Assembly (NCBI GenBank): GCA_947496555.1
Contig: CANMDH010000026.1
Span: 1 to 64,000, forward strand
DNA length: 64,000 nucleotides
Direction of reading: 5' to 3'
Origin: an uncultured Aquimarina sp.
GTDB lineage: Bacteria; Bacteroidota; Bacteroidia; Flavobacteriales; Flavobacteriaceae
Position 1 is the first letter of the stretch, and each line of letters opens with the position of its first letter. The translations under genes were made by a program, and so were the position numbers. Of this stretch, positions 8,145 through 15,536 are shown piece by piece. The notes beneath the pieces were generated by a model. It did no database searches and was not told where the DNA came from. It saw only the letters and a program-made list of their open reading frames with translations.

Positions 8145-9713
8145 ATGAAAGAAGTTTTAACCCCAGAACTTATTACCAGTTTACAAGAATTATCACAAAC
8201 TTTAGATATCTATGATGCGATTGTTTTTGACTTAGGCGATGTTCTTTTAAATTGGGATTCGGTACACTTTACATCAGAAATAAAAGGAATAGGTGATGTA
8301 CGAAAAATGGTCAAACATCCCGTTTGGCAGGATTTAGAAAAAGGTTTGATTGATCAAGAACATGCACTTACGGCACTTAGTTGCGAATTACAAACCCCTT
8401 ATAGCAAATTAAAAGAACTGCTTAAGTTAAGTGTAGGCAGTTTAAAGGTTAATGAGTTTATGCTAGGGGTGCTTAAAGCATTACATGAAAAAGAAAAAAA
8501 GATATACTGCCTTTCGAATGTTGATTTAGAATCCTTCGTCTATTTATATACTCATTTTGATTTTTGGAAATATTTTAATGGGATATACGTATCGGCTTTG
8601 TTGGAACTTAGAAAGCCAAACCCAGATATTTTTCAATATATTATTTCAAGCGCTTCGATAAACCCCAAAAACACCATCTTTATAGATGATAAGTCAGAAA
8701 ACCTGCAGGAAGCAGCAAACTTTGGAATTAGTACCTTAAAATATAATAAAGATAACTTTGAATATACCGCTATAGATAGTGGTTGGCCTATACCTCTTCA
8801 AAATATAACACCAGAAGTACATAAAAAGAAGGCATTGGGAGAAACCTATTTAAACCTTAGACTACGTAAATTTCCTTTTTGCAAGAGTTTTGTAAGTAAT
8901 AACGTACAATTAATAGGAGACGAAGATTTTTCCAAGGAAATATTTTCTACAGCGGTCATTTTACACTCCTATACATCACTTCCGAATGATATAATAGAAT
9001 CCATGTGCCAGGAGATACTTAACCATGATGGACAACATAAATTGCGTTGGTGTTTTTACAAAAATGAGGCTAGGCCAGAAAATTTCCCAGATGATTTAGA
9101 TACTACATCCATGGTGTTATCTTTTCTATTAAACCATAACAAGCTGAATAGAGAGGGTATTATACCTGTCGCAGAACAAATGATAGATAATAGAAATGTA
9201 GAAGGTGTTATTCAAGTATATTTTGATGACAATAGACCAAGAATAGATGCTATAGTTGCTATTAATGTATTATATTTAATGCACCAAATAGGGTATGGAG
9301 AAAGAAACGAGTTAAAAGAAACTGAGGCATTTGTGTTCAATTTTTTAACAAGTAATGAATACCTTAAAGGTACACGATATTACCCAGCCCCGGATGTCTT
9401 TTTATTTTTTCTTTCTAGACTAATAGTTGACTTCCCTGATAAATTTGAAAAATTTTATAAGCCACTCACAGAAATGCTTATAGCTCGGGTAAATTGTTCA
9501 ACGTTTCCATTAGAAAGAGCATTAAGAATCATTGCGTTAAAAAAACTTGGCATTGTGAATAGAGTAGATTTTTTAAAATTATTAGACACACAATTAGAAG
9601 ATGGAGGCTGGCCGGTGTATGGGCTTTTTATAGCACCAAGGTCTAATACATATTTTGGAAGTAGAGAACTGAGTACGGCATTTGCCTTAGAAGCGTTAAA
9701 TTTATTGAGTTAA
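8145..9713 (+). CDS. Bifunctional HAD phosphatase / class II terpene cyclase fusion, drimenol synthase-like
   Basis: From ATG 8145 the protein has 522 residues; a TTG at 8082 would add 21. The N-terminal half is a HAD domain: motif I FDLGDVLLNWD (Asp29), motif II CLSNVD, the Lys of LRKPNPDIF, and motif IV FIDDKSEN. The C-terminal half is a terpene-cyclase beta domain with the protonating class II motif DLDTT (317-321) and a late DGGWP segment. This architecture is known from marine flavobacterial drimenol synthases, which cyclise farnesyl diphosphate to drimenyl diphosphate and then dephosphorylate it. The upstream prenyl synthase would supply the substrate. The exact product cannot be read from sequence. 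Confidence 0.8.
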   Translation: MKEVLTPELITSLQELSQTLDIYDAIVFDLGDVLLNWDSVHFTSEIKGIGDVRKMVKHPVWQDLEKGLIDQEHALTALSCELQTPYSKLKELLKLSVGSLKVNEFMLGVLKALHEKEKKIYCLSNVDLESFVYLYTHFDFWKYFNGIYVSALLELRKPNPDIFQYIISSASINPKNTIFIDDKSENLQEAANFGISTLKYNKDNFEYTAIDSGWPIPLQNITPEVHKKKALGETYLNLRLRKFPFCKSFVSNNVQLIGDEDFSKEIFSTAVILHSYTSLPNDIIESMCQEILNHDGQHKLRWCFYKNEARPENFPDDLDTTSMVLSFLLNHNKLNREGIIPVAEQMIDNRNVEGVIQVYFDDNRPRIDAIVAINVLYLMHQIGYGERNELKETEAFVFNFLTSNEYLKGTRYYPAPDVFLFFLSRLIVDFPDKFEKFYKPLTEMLIARVNCSTFPLERALRIIALKKLGIVNRVDFLKLLDTQLEDGGWPVYGLFIAPRSNTYFGSRELSTAFALEALNLLS

Positions 9714-9729
9714 AACTAAGCTAAGTTTT

Positions 9730-10599
9730 ATGGTACAAACTATTATTAATAAGCAAAATAATGAATTAGCATTTAGGTTAGAACAGTTCAGTAACCTAGA
9801 TCAGTTTGAACATTTACAAAGAAAAAATTATTACTCTATCATCCTGTTAAGAAGTAATAGTTTTACTTTGAAAGTAGATTTCTCAGAATATCAACTCAAG
9901 GAAAATCATATCATTTGCTTGTCACCTTACCAACCATTTATGTTGAGTTCGGAAAAAGAATGCTCGGGGTTTATATTAAATTTTCATCCCGATTTTTTTT
10001 GTACATACCGACATCAAAATGAAATAGAAACAGAAGGGGTGCTTTTTGGTAATTTTCATGGCTTACCTTTTTTTAAAATAGCAGAAGAGTTTTTGTTTTT
10101 TGGCCTTATGGAGCAAATTTCAAGAGAAATGAGTAAAGATTCGATTGCGCAACACGAGGTGTTGGTTGCTTTTTTAAAAGTATTTCTTATTGAAGCTGTA
10201 AGGCAGAAAAAGAAATTCGATAAAGATTCTGTGCTTCAATATACAGATCGACAATCCGAAATCTTACAAAATTTAGTAAATGCTATAGAAAGTAATTATG
10301 CTAGATTACATGCCCCGCAAGAATATGCAGATATGCTATGTGTAAGTTCTAGAACTTTAGCAGGAATAGTAAAGAAATATTTAAATCAAACCTTAACCTC
10401 TTTAATAACTCATAGAATTGTAGTAGCGGCCAAAAGAGAATTATATCTAACCTCTAAACCAGTAAAGCAAATAGCAGCTAATTTGGGGTATGAAGATGAA
10501 TTTTATTTTAGTAGATTTTTTAAAAAGAAAGTAGGTGTTTCACCAGATATTTACCGAAAGACAGTTGGGTTTGCTAAACTTGAAAAAAATGCAAGTTGA
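9730..10599 (+). CDS. AraC-family transcriptional regulator
   Basis: The 289-residue protein has an N-terminal cupin-like sensing region (about 1-160) and a C-terminal AraC double HTH (about 185-282). The HTH includes EYADMLCVSSRTLAGIVKKYL and KQIAANLGYEDEFYFSRFFKKKVGVSPDIYRK. It starts 16 bases after the cyclase gene and is probably co-transcribed with it. It is convergent with the double-ABM gene across a shared terminator. Its last codons are duplicated at 438-475, next to the other ABM copy. It is a candidate regulator of the terpene genes, the ABM genes, or both (inference). Confidence 0.88.
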   Translation: MVQTIINKQNNELAFRLEQFSNLDQFEHLQRKNYYSIILLRSNSFTLKVDFSEYQLKENHIICLSPYQPFMLSSEKECSGFILNFHPDFFCTYRHQNEIETEGVLFGNFHGLPFFKIAEEFLFFGLMEQISREMSKDSIAQHEVLVAFLKVFLIEAVRQKKKFDKDSVLQYTDRQSEILQNLVNAIESNYARLHAPQEYADMLCVSSRTLAGIVKKYLNQTLTSLITHRIVVAAKRELYLTSKPVKQIAANLGYEDEFYFSRFFKKKVGVSPDIYRKTVGFAKLEKNAS

Positions 10600-10649
10600 C
10601 CTCTTGTAGTTATACAACAAGCTTGAACGTTTATGTATCTATATATCAA

Positions 10650-10679
10650 AAAAGGAGCATCAATTAAAATGCTCCTTTT
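10650..10679. terminator. Bidirectional hairpin terminator between AraC and ABM genes
   Basis: AAAAGGAGCAT pairs with ATGCTCCTTTT over 11 bp. It can end both the plus-strand AraC gene and the minus-strand ABM gene, and is identical to the hairpin at 523-552. Confidence 0.85.
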
Positions 10680-10698
10680 CTAACTACGGTAAAAGCTA

Positions 10699-11418
10699 TT
10701 ATTTCGAAGCCAAAATATCTATCTTCTGGATAGCTGTAGCGCTAAAATCCTTCAGTATAACAGGCGCATTTTCTATAAGAGCAGCAGCCACTTTACCATT
10801 TAGATGAGTATCCCTTCCGGAATCTTTAGTAAAAGTATCAAATATGGCATAAGTTGTATCATCTAATTTAAAACCATACCATCCTAATGTTTCAGGTTCA
10901 TTATCGACCAATTGCCTACCAGTCTTCAGAAAATGTTCTACAGCTTCAGATTTTCCTGCTTTGGCATTCATAATAACAAGGAGCCCTTTGTTTTGTGTTC
11001 CAGGTTTGTGATTAGAGGCAATCACATTAACAAATTGAATGCTCGCGTTTGCATCAAAATTTTCTAATAGATCATCAGCAATAGCTAATAATGCTTTTGC
11101 TACCTCACCTTTCAGATGGGCTTGTCTCCCGGTTTCTGTTTCAAAAGTATCGTATATACCAAAAGTGGTATCGTCAATTTGAAAAGCAAACCAAGATACG
11201 GTTTCAGGCTCTTGGTGAACTAGCGGTAATCCGCCTAATAGGAAGTCTTTAACATCTTGTGCTTTACCAGCTTTGGCTTTCACGATTACTAGTAATCCAA
11301 TGGTTTCTTTTTTTTTGTTCTTCATAATAGTACTGTTTTTGAGTTTAGAAAATATATGAATAGAAAATCCTAAAAACATGATTAGGATTGTGGTTTTTAA
11401 TAGAATTCCTGTTTTCAA
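10699..11418 (-). CDS. Secreted protein with two ABM domains, copy 2
   Basis: The 239-residue paralogue of the gene at 572-1288 is alike along the whole length. It has an N-terminal export segment (LIMFLGFSIHIFS), then ABM-like domains at about 38-125 and 140-232. Each domain carries PETVSWFAFQIDD or PETLGWYGFKLDD, GIYDTFE or AIFDTFT, and a GR..HL(K/N)G loop. It may be a periplasmic or lipid-associated quinol oxygenase or a stress protein; a terpene-modifying role is possible from context only. It is divergent from the surface-protein gene at 11721, with which it shares the regulatory region. Confidence 0.8.
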   Translation of the reverse strand: MKTGILLKTTILIMFLGFSIHIFSKLKNSTIMKNKKKETIGLLVIVKAKAGKAQDVKDFLLGGLPLVHQEPETVSWFAFQIDDTTFGIYDTFETETGRQAHLKGEVAKALLAIADDLLENFDANASIQFVNVIASNHKPGTQNKGLLVIMNAKAGKSEAVEHFLKTGRQLVDNEPETLGWYGFKLDDTTYAIFDTFTKDSGRDTHLNGKVAAALIENAPVILKDFSATAIQKIDILASK

Positions 11419-11607
11419 TAGTTTGATATTTAATTACAGGGCAAATTTGTGACTAATATGAAGATCTAGGAATAGATATCTGTAACTTATTCATGGACAA
11501 TTTTACATGGATAAAAATAAGTATCAACATCACTAGTAGATGTCATTATAAAGTAGATGTAATACAAAACTTCAAAACCCATTAAAATTGTGTAAGAAAG
11601 TTTTTAA

Positions 11608-11667
11608 AGTCCCATAAAATTAATTTTTAGTCCCTAGTTTAACATACTTCAGCACTTTTTTTATTAG
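11608..11667 (+). promoter_or_regulatory. Regulatory block B (AGTCCC boxes 21 bp apart, then TTCAGCACTTT)
   Basis: AGTCCC lies at 11608 and 11629, and TCAGCACTTTTTTTATT from 11649. The spacings of 21 and 20 bases equal those of block A at 1819-1875. The block lies about 55-110 bases before the start at 11721, a suitable distance for an activator site upstream of the promoter. Confidence 0.55.
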
Positions 11668-11720
11668 GGTAGCTAAATACGGTGAATCTTAGTTCCAAAA
11701 TTGATAAGAATTGATAAGGA

Positions 11721-12830
11721 TTGATACAATTGAAGAAACATACGGCCATTCTTTTTGGAATATTAAGTTTAGTTAGCTATGCTCAGACTCAAACGGTTAG
11801 AAATGTAAACAAAGCGGTGGTTGATTTGTCAGGATACAGTGTGAGTTTATCCGATGATGAAACTATTTTGGCTGTTGGAACATATCTAGATAGTTACAAC
11901 GATACAAAATCAGGATGTGTACGCATATACAAAAAAGACTCAGGAGCATGGAGTCAACTAGGGAATGCTATCTACGGTGAAGCAACAGAGGATTGGTCAG
12001 GTTATAGTGTGAGCTTATCAGGAAACGGTACTACGGTGGCTGTTGGAGCTAAGCATAACAATGGGCGTAACGGTAAACACTCAGGACATGTACGCGTGTA
12101 TAAAAGTAATTCAGGAGTATGGGAACAAGTAGGAGGAGATATCGATGGTGAGATGCAAGGGGACTGGTCTGGCTATAGTGTAAGCTTATCTCAAGACGGT
12201 TCTACACTAGCCATAGGAGCGATACTTAACAGTGATAATGGCAAACATTCTGGTCATGTACGAGTGTACAGAAATACATCAGGGGAATGGTCTCAGATAG
12301 GTGAAGATATAAATGGAAAAGCAGTAAGAGATTATTTCGGGTCAAGTGTGAGTTTGTCGAGTGATGGTCAAATGATTGCAATAGGAGCTCACCAGGGGGG
12401 GATGCCATCGGGTTACGTAAGTGTTTATCAAAACGTATCAGGGCTTTGGGAGCAAATAGGTAAAGATATCGTTGGATTACCAACAGATGATTTTTTAGGG
12501 TGGAATATCAGCTTATCTGATAATGGTGCTGCCATTTCAATAGCTTCATATAACAATGGTAAAGAGAAGAGGTATGGGTATGTGAGGACTTATCGCAATA
12601 CGTCTAATAACTGGGTACAACAAGGTGCGGATATAGATGATAGAATAGCAGGGTATAATCTATCAGGTTTTAATAATATGAGCTTCAGTAATGACAATAC
12701 TATTACCCTTATAGGAGCCTTGGAAAAAAGTGGAAATAGGAATAAACAAGTACCTGTAATAAGCTATATACGTGTGTATAAATTTGAAAAGAGTTCCAAT
12801 CTATGGAGGTATACAAATATTAGAATGTAG
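11721..12830 (+). CDS. Secreted FG-GAP/beta-propeller-like repeat protein
   Basis: The 369-residue protein has a signal peptide ending near SYAQ. No ATG is available: it starts at TTG 11721 or TTG 11730, the latter giving a conventional MKKHTAILFG signal. Six or seven repeats of about 50 residues follow, with the pattern DWSGYSVSLSxDGxxxAxG, then GHVRVY, then SGxWxQxGxDIxG, typical of a beta-propeller. No T9SS sorting domain follows the last repeat (it ends LWRYTNIRM), unlike most flavobacterial proteins of this kind. The C-terminus may have been lost. It shares its promoter block with the LRR gene at 2072. Confidence 0.75.
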   Translation: MIQLKKHTAILFGILSLVSYAQTQTVRNVNKAVVDLSGYSVSLSDDETILAVGTYLDSYNDTKSGCVRIYKKDSGAWSQLGNAIYGEATEDWSGYSVSLSGNGTTVAVGAKHNNGRNGKHSGHVRVYKSNSGVWEQVGGDIDGEMQGDWSGYSVSLSQDGSTLAIGAILNSDNGKHSGHVRVYRNTSGEWSQIGEDINGKAVRDYFGSSVSLSSDGQMIAIGAHQGGMPSGYVSVYQNVSGLWEQIGKDIVGLPTDDFLGWNISLSDNGAAISIASYNNGKEKRYGYVRTYRNTSNNWVQQGADIDDRIAGYNLSGFNNMSFSNDNTITLIGALEKSGNRNKQVPVISYIRVYKFEKSSNLWRYTNIRM

Positions 12831-13615
12831 AAGTTAAAAATGTTGTCTATAATATGGTGGAAGTATAGGTTGCTCCCTCAACTCCTTTCGTATTACTTTA
12901 AGTATGGGACAGTAATATAATAATGGGAAATTTGTTTTGATGAGTTTGTGGTTTGAAACCTTTTTGGTGAGCAGCCTGTATACCACTAAATGTTATTATA
13001 CCTGAAATAAATAAATTTTAAAAAATGGAAAAAAGATGGTAAAAAAAATGGTAAAAAAAGATGTCTTTAGGATGTCATTGTTCAAAGTGTTGCAAAAACC
13101 AGTTAGCATATTAAAATTATCATATCTGTTGTACTTGATTGTGTTTGTGCAGATGATCTGCATTTTATTTGGGATACTAAATCTAGTTTACATTGTAATT
13201 TACAGTTGAAAAAATATATAAAGCAAAAAATATGAAAAACAATCAGGAGTTACTTTTAAGTCAAAATCGTACCTCACTATGCTTTTAGGTGGCCTATGAA
13301 AAAAACGGTGATAAGAAACAAAACACAATACCAAATATACTATATGTATGTATACAAGCTTAAAGAACGTTCTAGTATATGGTGCAAATAGTTAAAGATG
13401 GTATGTTAAATTGTAGAAGGTAAGTTACTTCGATAACATTCTTACTTATTGAAAATAAATGGCTGTTTAATTAAGAGTAGGGGGGTGGAGCAACTTACAT
13501 ACCACCTAATAAAAACAATACAATATACCTGTTATATGTAGCGGTATTAGTATAGATAAGCACCATTTATTGGTAATCATTATGCTGTTAATTAATAAGA
13601 AAAAATGCATCAAAA
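12831..13615. other. Intergenic, 785 bases; one possible small membrane peptide, otherwise nothing
   Basis: The stretch is A/T rich. A short purine-rich tandem (ATGGTAAAAAAA twice) starts the possible small frame at 13036. I see no terminator, promoter or other supported frame. The absence of structure fits decayed sequence in the accessory region. Confidence 0.4.
13036..13209 (+). CDS. Possible small membrane peptide, 57 residues
   Basis: The frame starts MVKKMVKKDVFRMSL and has a hydrophobic core of about 28 residues (SYLLYLIVFVQM through LNLVYIVIYS). A Lys-rich start followed by one long hydrophobic stretch is compatible with a small membrane protein. The first codons are a repeat of ATGGTAAAAAAA, which could equally be chance. 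No partner gene is nearby. Confidence 0.25.
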   Translation: MVKKMVKKDVFRMSLFKVLQKPVSILKLSYLLYLIVFVQMICILFGILNLVYIVIYS

Positions 13616-14102
13616 ATGAATACTGAAGAAGTTATTAAAAACCGATTACAATCTAAAAATAAATGGAGTCGGAGTCTCGTTATTTTTTCTTTGTTTTTAA
13701 TGTTGGTCACTTATGGACAAAGCTTTACTGTTGGTGACATAAGATATGAAATTATTTCTTCAGCTGAAGAAATGGTTATGGACTATACAGGTACAGCTAC
13801 CAGTGTAAACATTTCCGAAACAGTGGTTAGTAATGGTATGGAATATACGTTAACTCATATTGGGACAAGTGCTTTTCAAAAAGGAGAATTGGTGGAGAGC
13901 GTTATTATACCAAACAGTGTGAGAAGTATTAGGAGTAATGCTTTTGGTTGGAACCCATGAGCGGATAACCATACCAAAAAAATGGAAGGTGTCGGGCTTT
14001 GGTTTTTTTTTTGATAATCCAAATTATACCACTGTGCTGGTAGAGGCCAATATTCGCCTCTTTTTTGAAATTAAAAAGAGAAGCATTAATGAGTTTGTGT
14101 AG
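13616..14102 (+). pseudogene. Frameshifted BspA-type LRR protein gene
   Basis: The frame from 13616 encodes an export segment (SLVIFSLFLMLVTYGQ) and an LRR_5-type repeat (TLTHIGTSAFQKGELVESVIIPNSVRSIRSNAFGWNP), then stops at 13960. From 13959 the next frame continues in register with the family (ERITIPKK, then FFFDNPNYTTVLVEAN) to a stop at 14102. One base gained or lost near 13958, or in the nearby homopolymers, explains this. The remainder, including any T9SS domain, is missing. It is related to the intact gene at 2072. Confidence 0.7.
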
Positions 14103-14299
14103 CCCTCTCCCTAACTAAGATACCTGATGTTTTGACAAGTACGCAATTGAAGCCACTATGTGGCTCACCAAATTTTTGCCTTTAATAGTGGATCATTTCT
14201 TTTGATTTTATTTTCCAATTTCAATGTTTCCCTCAAGTGCAAGTTAAGCATCAGGATATCTTAGTTTAACAACATCTTTGTCATGCAAGCGTATGCTAA

Positions 14300-14536
14300 C
14301 TAAGAATTATTGATAATACCATATTTATTTTTGATGGTATTGATGAAATACAAAATATTCAAGACTTTGTTTCTAAATTGGAAAACTTCATAACTAACTT
14401 AGAAAAAGAAGATAGAGAATTTGATATTGTAATTAGTTGCAGAACGAACATATATGAAAGTATTGTAAAGAATGTCTTTGGTTTTAAAGTTTTGTATTTA
14501 AAAGAATTAGTTTACCTGCATCAGAGTTCCATTTAG
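14300..14536 (+). pseudogene. Fragment of a NACHT/STAND-type NTPase
   Basis: An open frame without a start codon reads DNTIFIFDGIDEIQN, an extended Walker B as in NACHT ATPases (hhhDGhDE). About 30 residues later comes DIVISCRTNIYES, the sensor-1-like strand of the same fold. Both the P-loop side and the C-terminal side are absent. The frame runs into the truncated integrase at about 14505, so the junction looks like a deletion. NACHT NTPases are typical of bacterial anti-phage systems, so this may be a relic of a defence gene. Confidence 0.6.
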
Positions 14537-14672
14537 TTAAGAGTACTTTGCGTTTTATACTTACTTCGCTTCTTTTACCATTAACAGTTATTCTCTGATA
14601 AACAGAGGTCTTCCCGTTTTTATCTACATCATTTCCTCTTGGATAAAAAAGTACAGAGAATGTATTTTGCAT
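14484..14672 (-). pseudogene. N-terminal fragment of a tyrosine recombinase (integrase)
   Basis: The 62 residues match the arm-type DNA-binding start of Bacteroidota tyrosine integrases: FSVLFYPRGNDVDKNGKTSVYQR, then ITVNGKRSEVS, then KWNSDAGKL. The frame then ends at the junction with the NACHT fragment. The core-binding and catalytic domains (R..HRH..Y) are missing, so it cannot be active. It lies close to the tmRNA 3' end, a common integration target, and probably marks an old integrative element. Confidence 0.75.
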
Positions 14673-14753
14673 CGGTGCGTGGTTTTTATTCTTTTCTTAA
14701 AAATAGAAATATGATTTACATATAAAACCTTAATTAATAGCATATAACATGTA

Positions 14754-14793
14754 ATTCGGTGCGTAAATTATGTTTCAAAAACACGCACCGAAT
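14754..14793. repeat. Perfect 11-bp inverted repeat near the integrase remnant
   Basis: ATTCGGTGCGT (14754-14764) and ACGCACCGAAT (14783-14793) are exact complements around an 18-base spacer. TCGGTGCGT occurs once more at 14672-14680, directly at the integrase start. The repeats may be arm-type sites or a regulatory site of the lost element. Confidence 0.5.
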
Positions 14794-14845
14794 CTCACTT
14801 TTTATTTGATATTATATGATTTCATTTGATATTAAAAGAAAATTA

Positions 14846-14878
14846 AAAAGCCCATAAATATAGTATTTATGGGCTTTT
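14846..14878. terminator. Strong bidirectional hairpin terminator
   Basis: AAAAGCCCATAAATA and TATTTATGGGCTTTT form a perfect 15-bp stem with a 3-base loop. It lies between the integrase remnant and the tmRNA 3' end. Confidence 0.7.
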
Positions 14879-14899
14879 GAGTGAATTTGGTTAATTTCT

Positions 14900-15036
14900 A
14901 GTGGAGTCGGAGAGGGCTGAAGTGTTAAGGAAATGTCCTGTGGACATTTACAACGTAAGAGCCAGGTGGTGTGTCGGCCAAATCCCTCCGAAAACACAAA
15001 ACCCTGCCAAAAGGCAGGATTGCAGTGGAGTCGGAG
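14900..15036. repeat. att-like direct repeat of the tmRNA 3' end
   Basis: AGTGGAGTCGGAG occurs at 14900-14912 and at 15024-15036; the second copy is the 3' terminus of the tmRNA gene. A short exact repeat of a tmRNA 3' end next to an integrase remnant is what site-specific integration leaves behind. Only 13 bases are shared, so chance or partial duplication is not excluded. Confidence 0.45.
14988..15018 (-). terminator. tmRNA terminator
   Basis: Read on the minus strand, CCTGCC-TTTT-GGCAGG is followed by GTTTTGTGTTTT. It begins 8 bases after the encoded CCA of the tmRNA. Confidence 0.65.
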
Positions 15037-15421
15037 GGATTCGAACCCTCGTCCAAACAAGTAATACAATAGCTTTCTACACGTTTAGTTTTTGTTTAAT
15101 TTTCGTCGATAAGAAAGACCAAAAACCGCCAACCTATCGCTTATTCTCAATTAAGTTTCAAAATTATATCAAGATCCTATAATTTCTAGGTTTACTTTTA
15201 CGATACCTCATGATCAATCGCCGTAAACCAAGGCTCTTGAGAGGTATCCTGCTTGTTCACCTTGTGAACCGAGGCACTATCCTACTAAAATTCAGATTAT
15301 GCAGCTAGGGCGTAGTTATTCTCGCCGTTTAAAAAAGTGAAATAGATATTAACGAGCATTAACTTCATAGCTCGACGTGCTTACCATCCTATTAATCTCG
15401 CTGTCAAAACCAGTCGACCCC
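15026..15421 (-). ncRNA. ssrA: Transfer-messenger RNA (tmRNA)
   Basis: On the minus strand the RNA starts GGGGTCGACTGGTTTTGACAG and ends with a T-arm (GGGTTCGAATCCC) and CGACTCCA, with CCA encoded. The 5' GGGGTCG pairs with 3' CGACTCC over 7 bp including one G-U. The tag frame at 15297-15326 reads GENNYALAA-stop, the usual Bacteroidota tag. The molecule rescues stalled ribosomes with SmpB. A TATCTTTG promoter element lies upstream at 15470-15477 (minus), giving a 5' leader of about 40 bases that RNase P would remove. Confidence 0.97.
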
Positions 15422-15536
15422 AGATTTTTAATTCAAAATTAAGAATTCTTAATTCAGAATTATGGTTGGCAAAGATAACTATAATTGTCATATCTTTAGC
15501 CGCAATTTTAAACTACAAAAAATATACCATTTCTAT

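Larger units (their letters stand above)
10565..11700. repeat. Right copy of the segmental duplication
   Basis: This is the counterpart of 438-1905. It begins inside the intact AraC gene and runs through the shared terminator, the double-ABM gene and the upstream regulatory block to just before the FG-GAP-like gene. Non-coding parts remain recognisably similar (for example GCAAATTTGTGACTAAT here against GCAAATTTGTAACTAGT). The duplication is therefore fairly recent, or its non-coding parts are conserved. Confidence 0.85.

Noticed and set aside
13663-13674. TGGAGTCGGAG identical to the tmRNA 3' end, considered as a second att site
   Set aside because: It lies inside the coding frame of the LRR gene (codons for WSRS) with no other integration marks nearby; probably chance.
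14812-15182. Open frames across the tmRNA 3' end on both strands (14901-15182 plus, 14812-15069 minus)
   Set aside because: They cover the tmRNA acceptor/T-arm and the terminator hairpins; the products are typical false annotations of tmRNA-flanking DNA.
15437-15454. 18-bp palindrome AATTAAGAATTCTTAATT upstream of the tmRNA
   Set aside because: It lies in the 5' leader between promoter and mature tmRNA; A/T-only palindromes are frequent here and no regulator is indicated.
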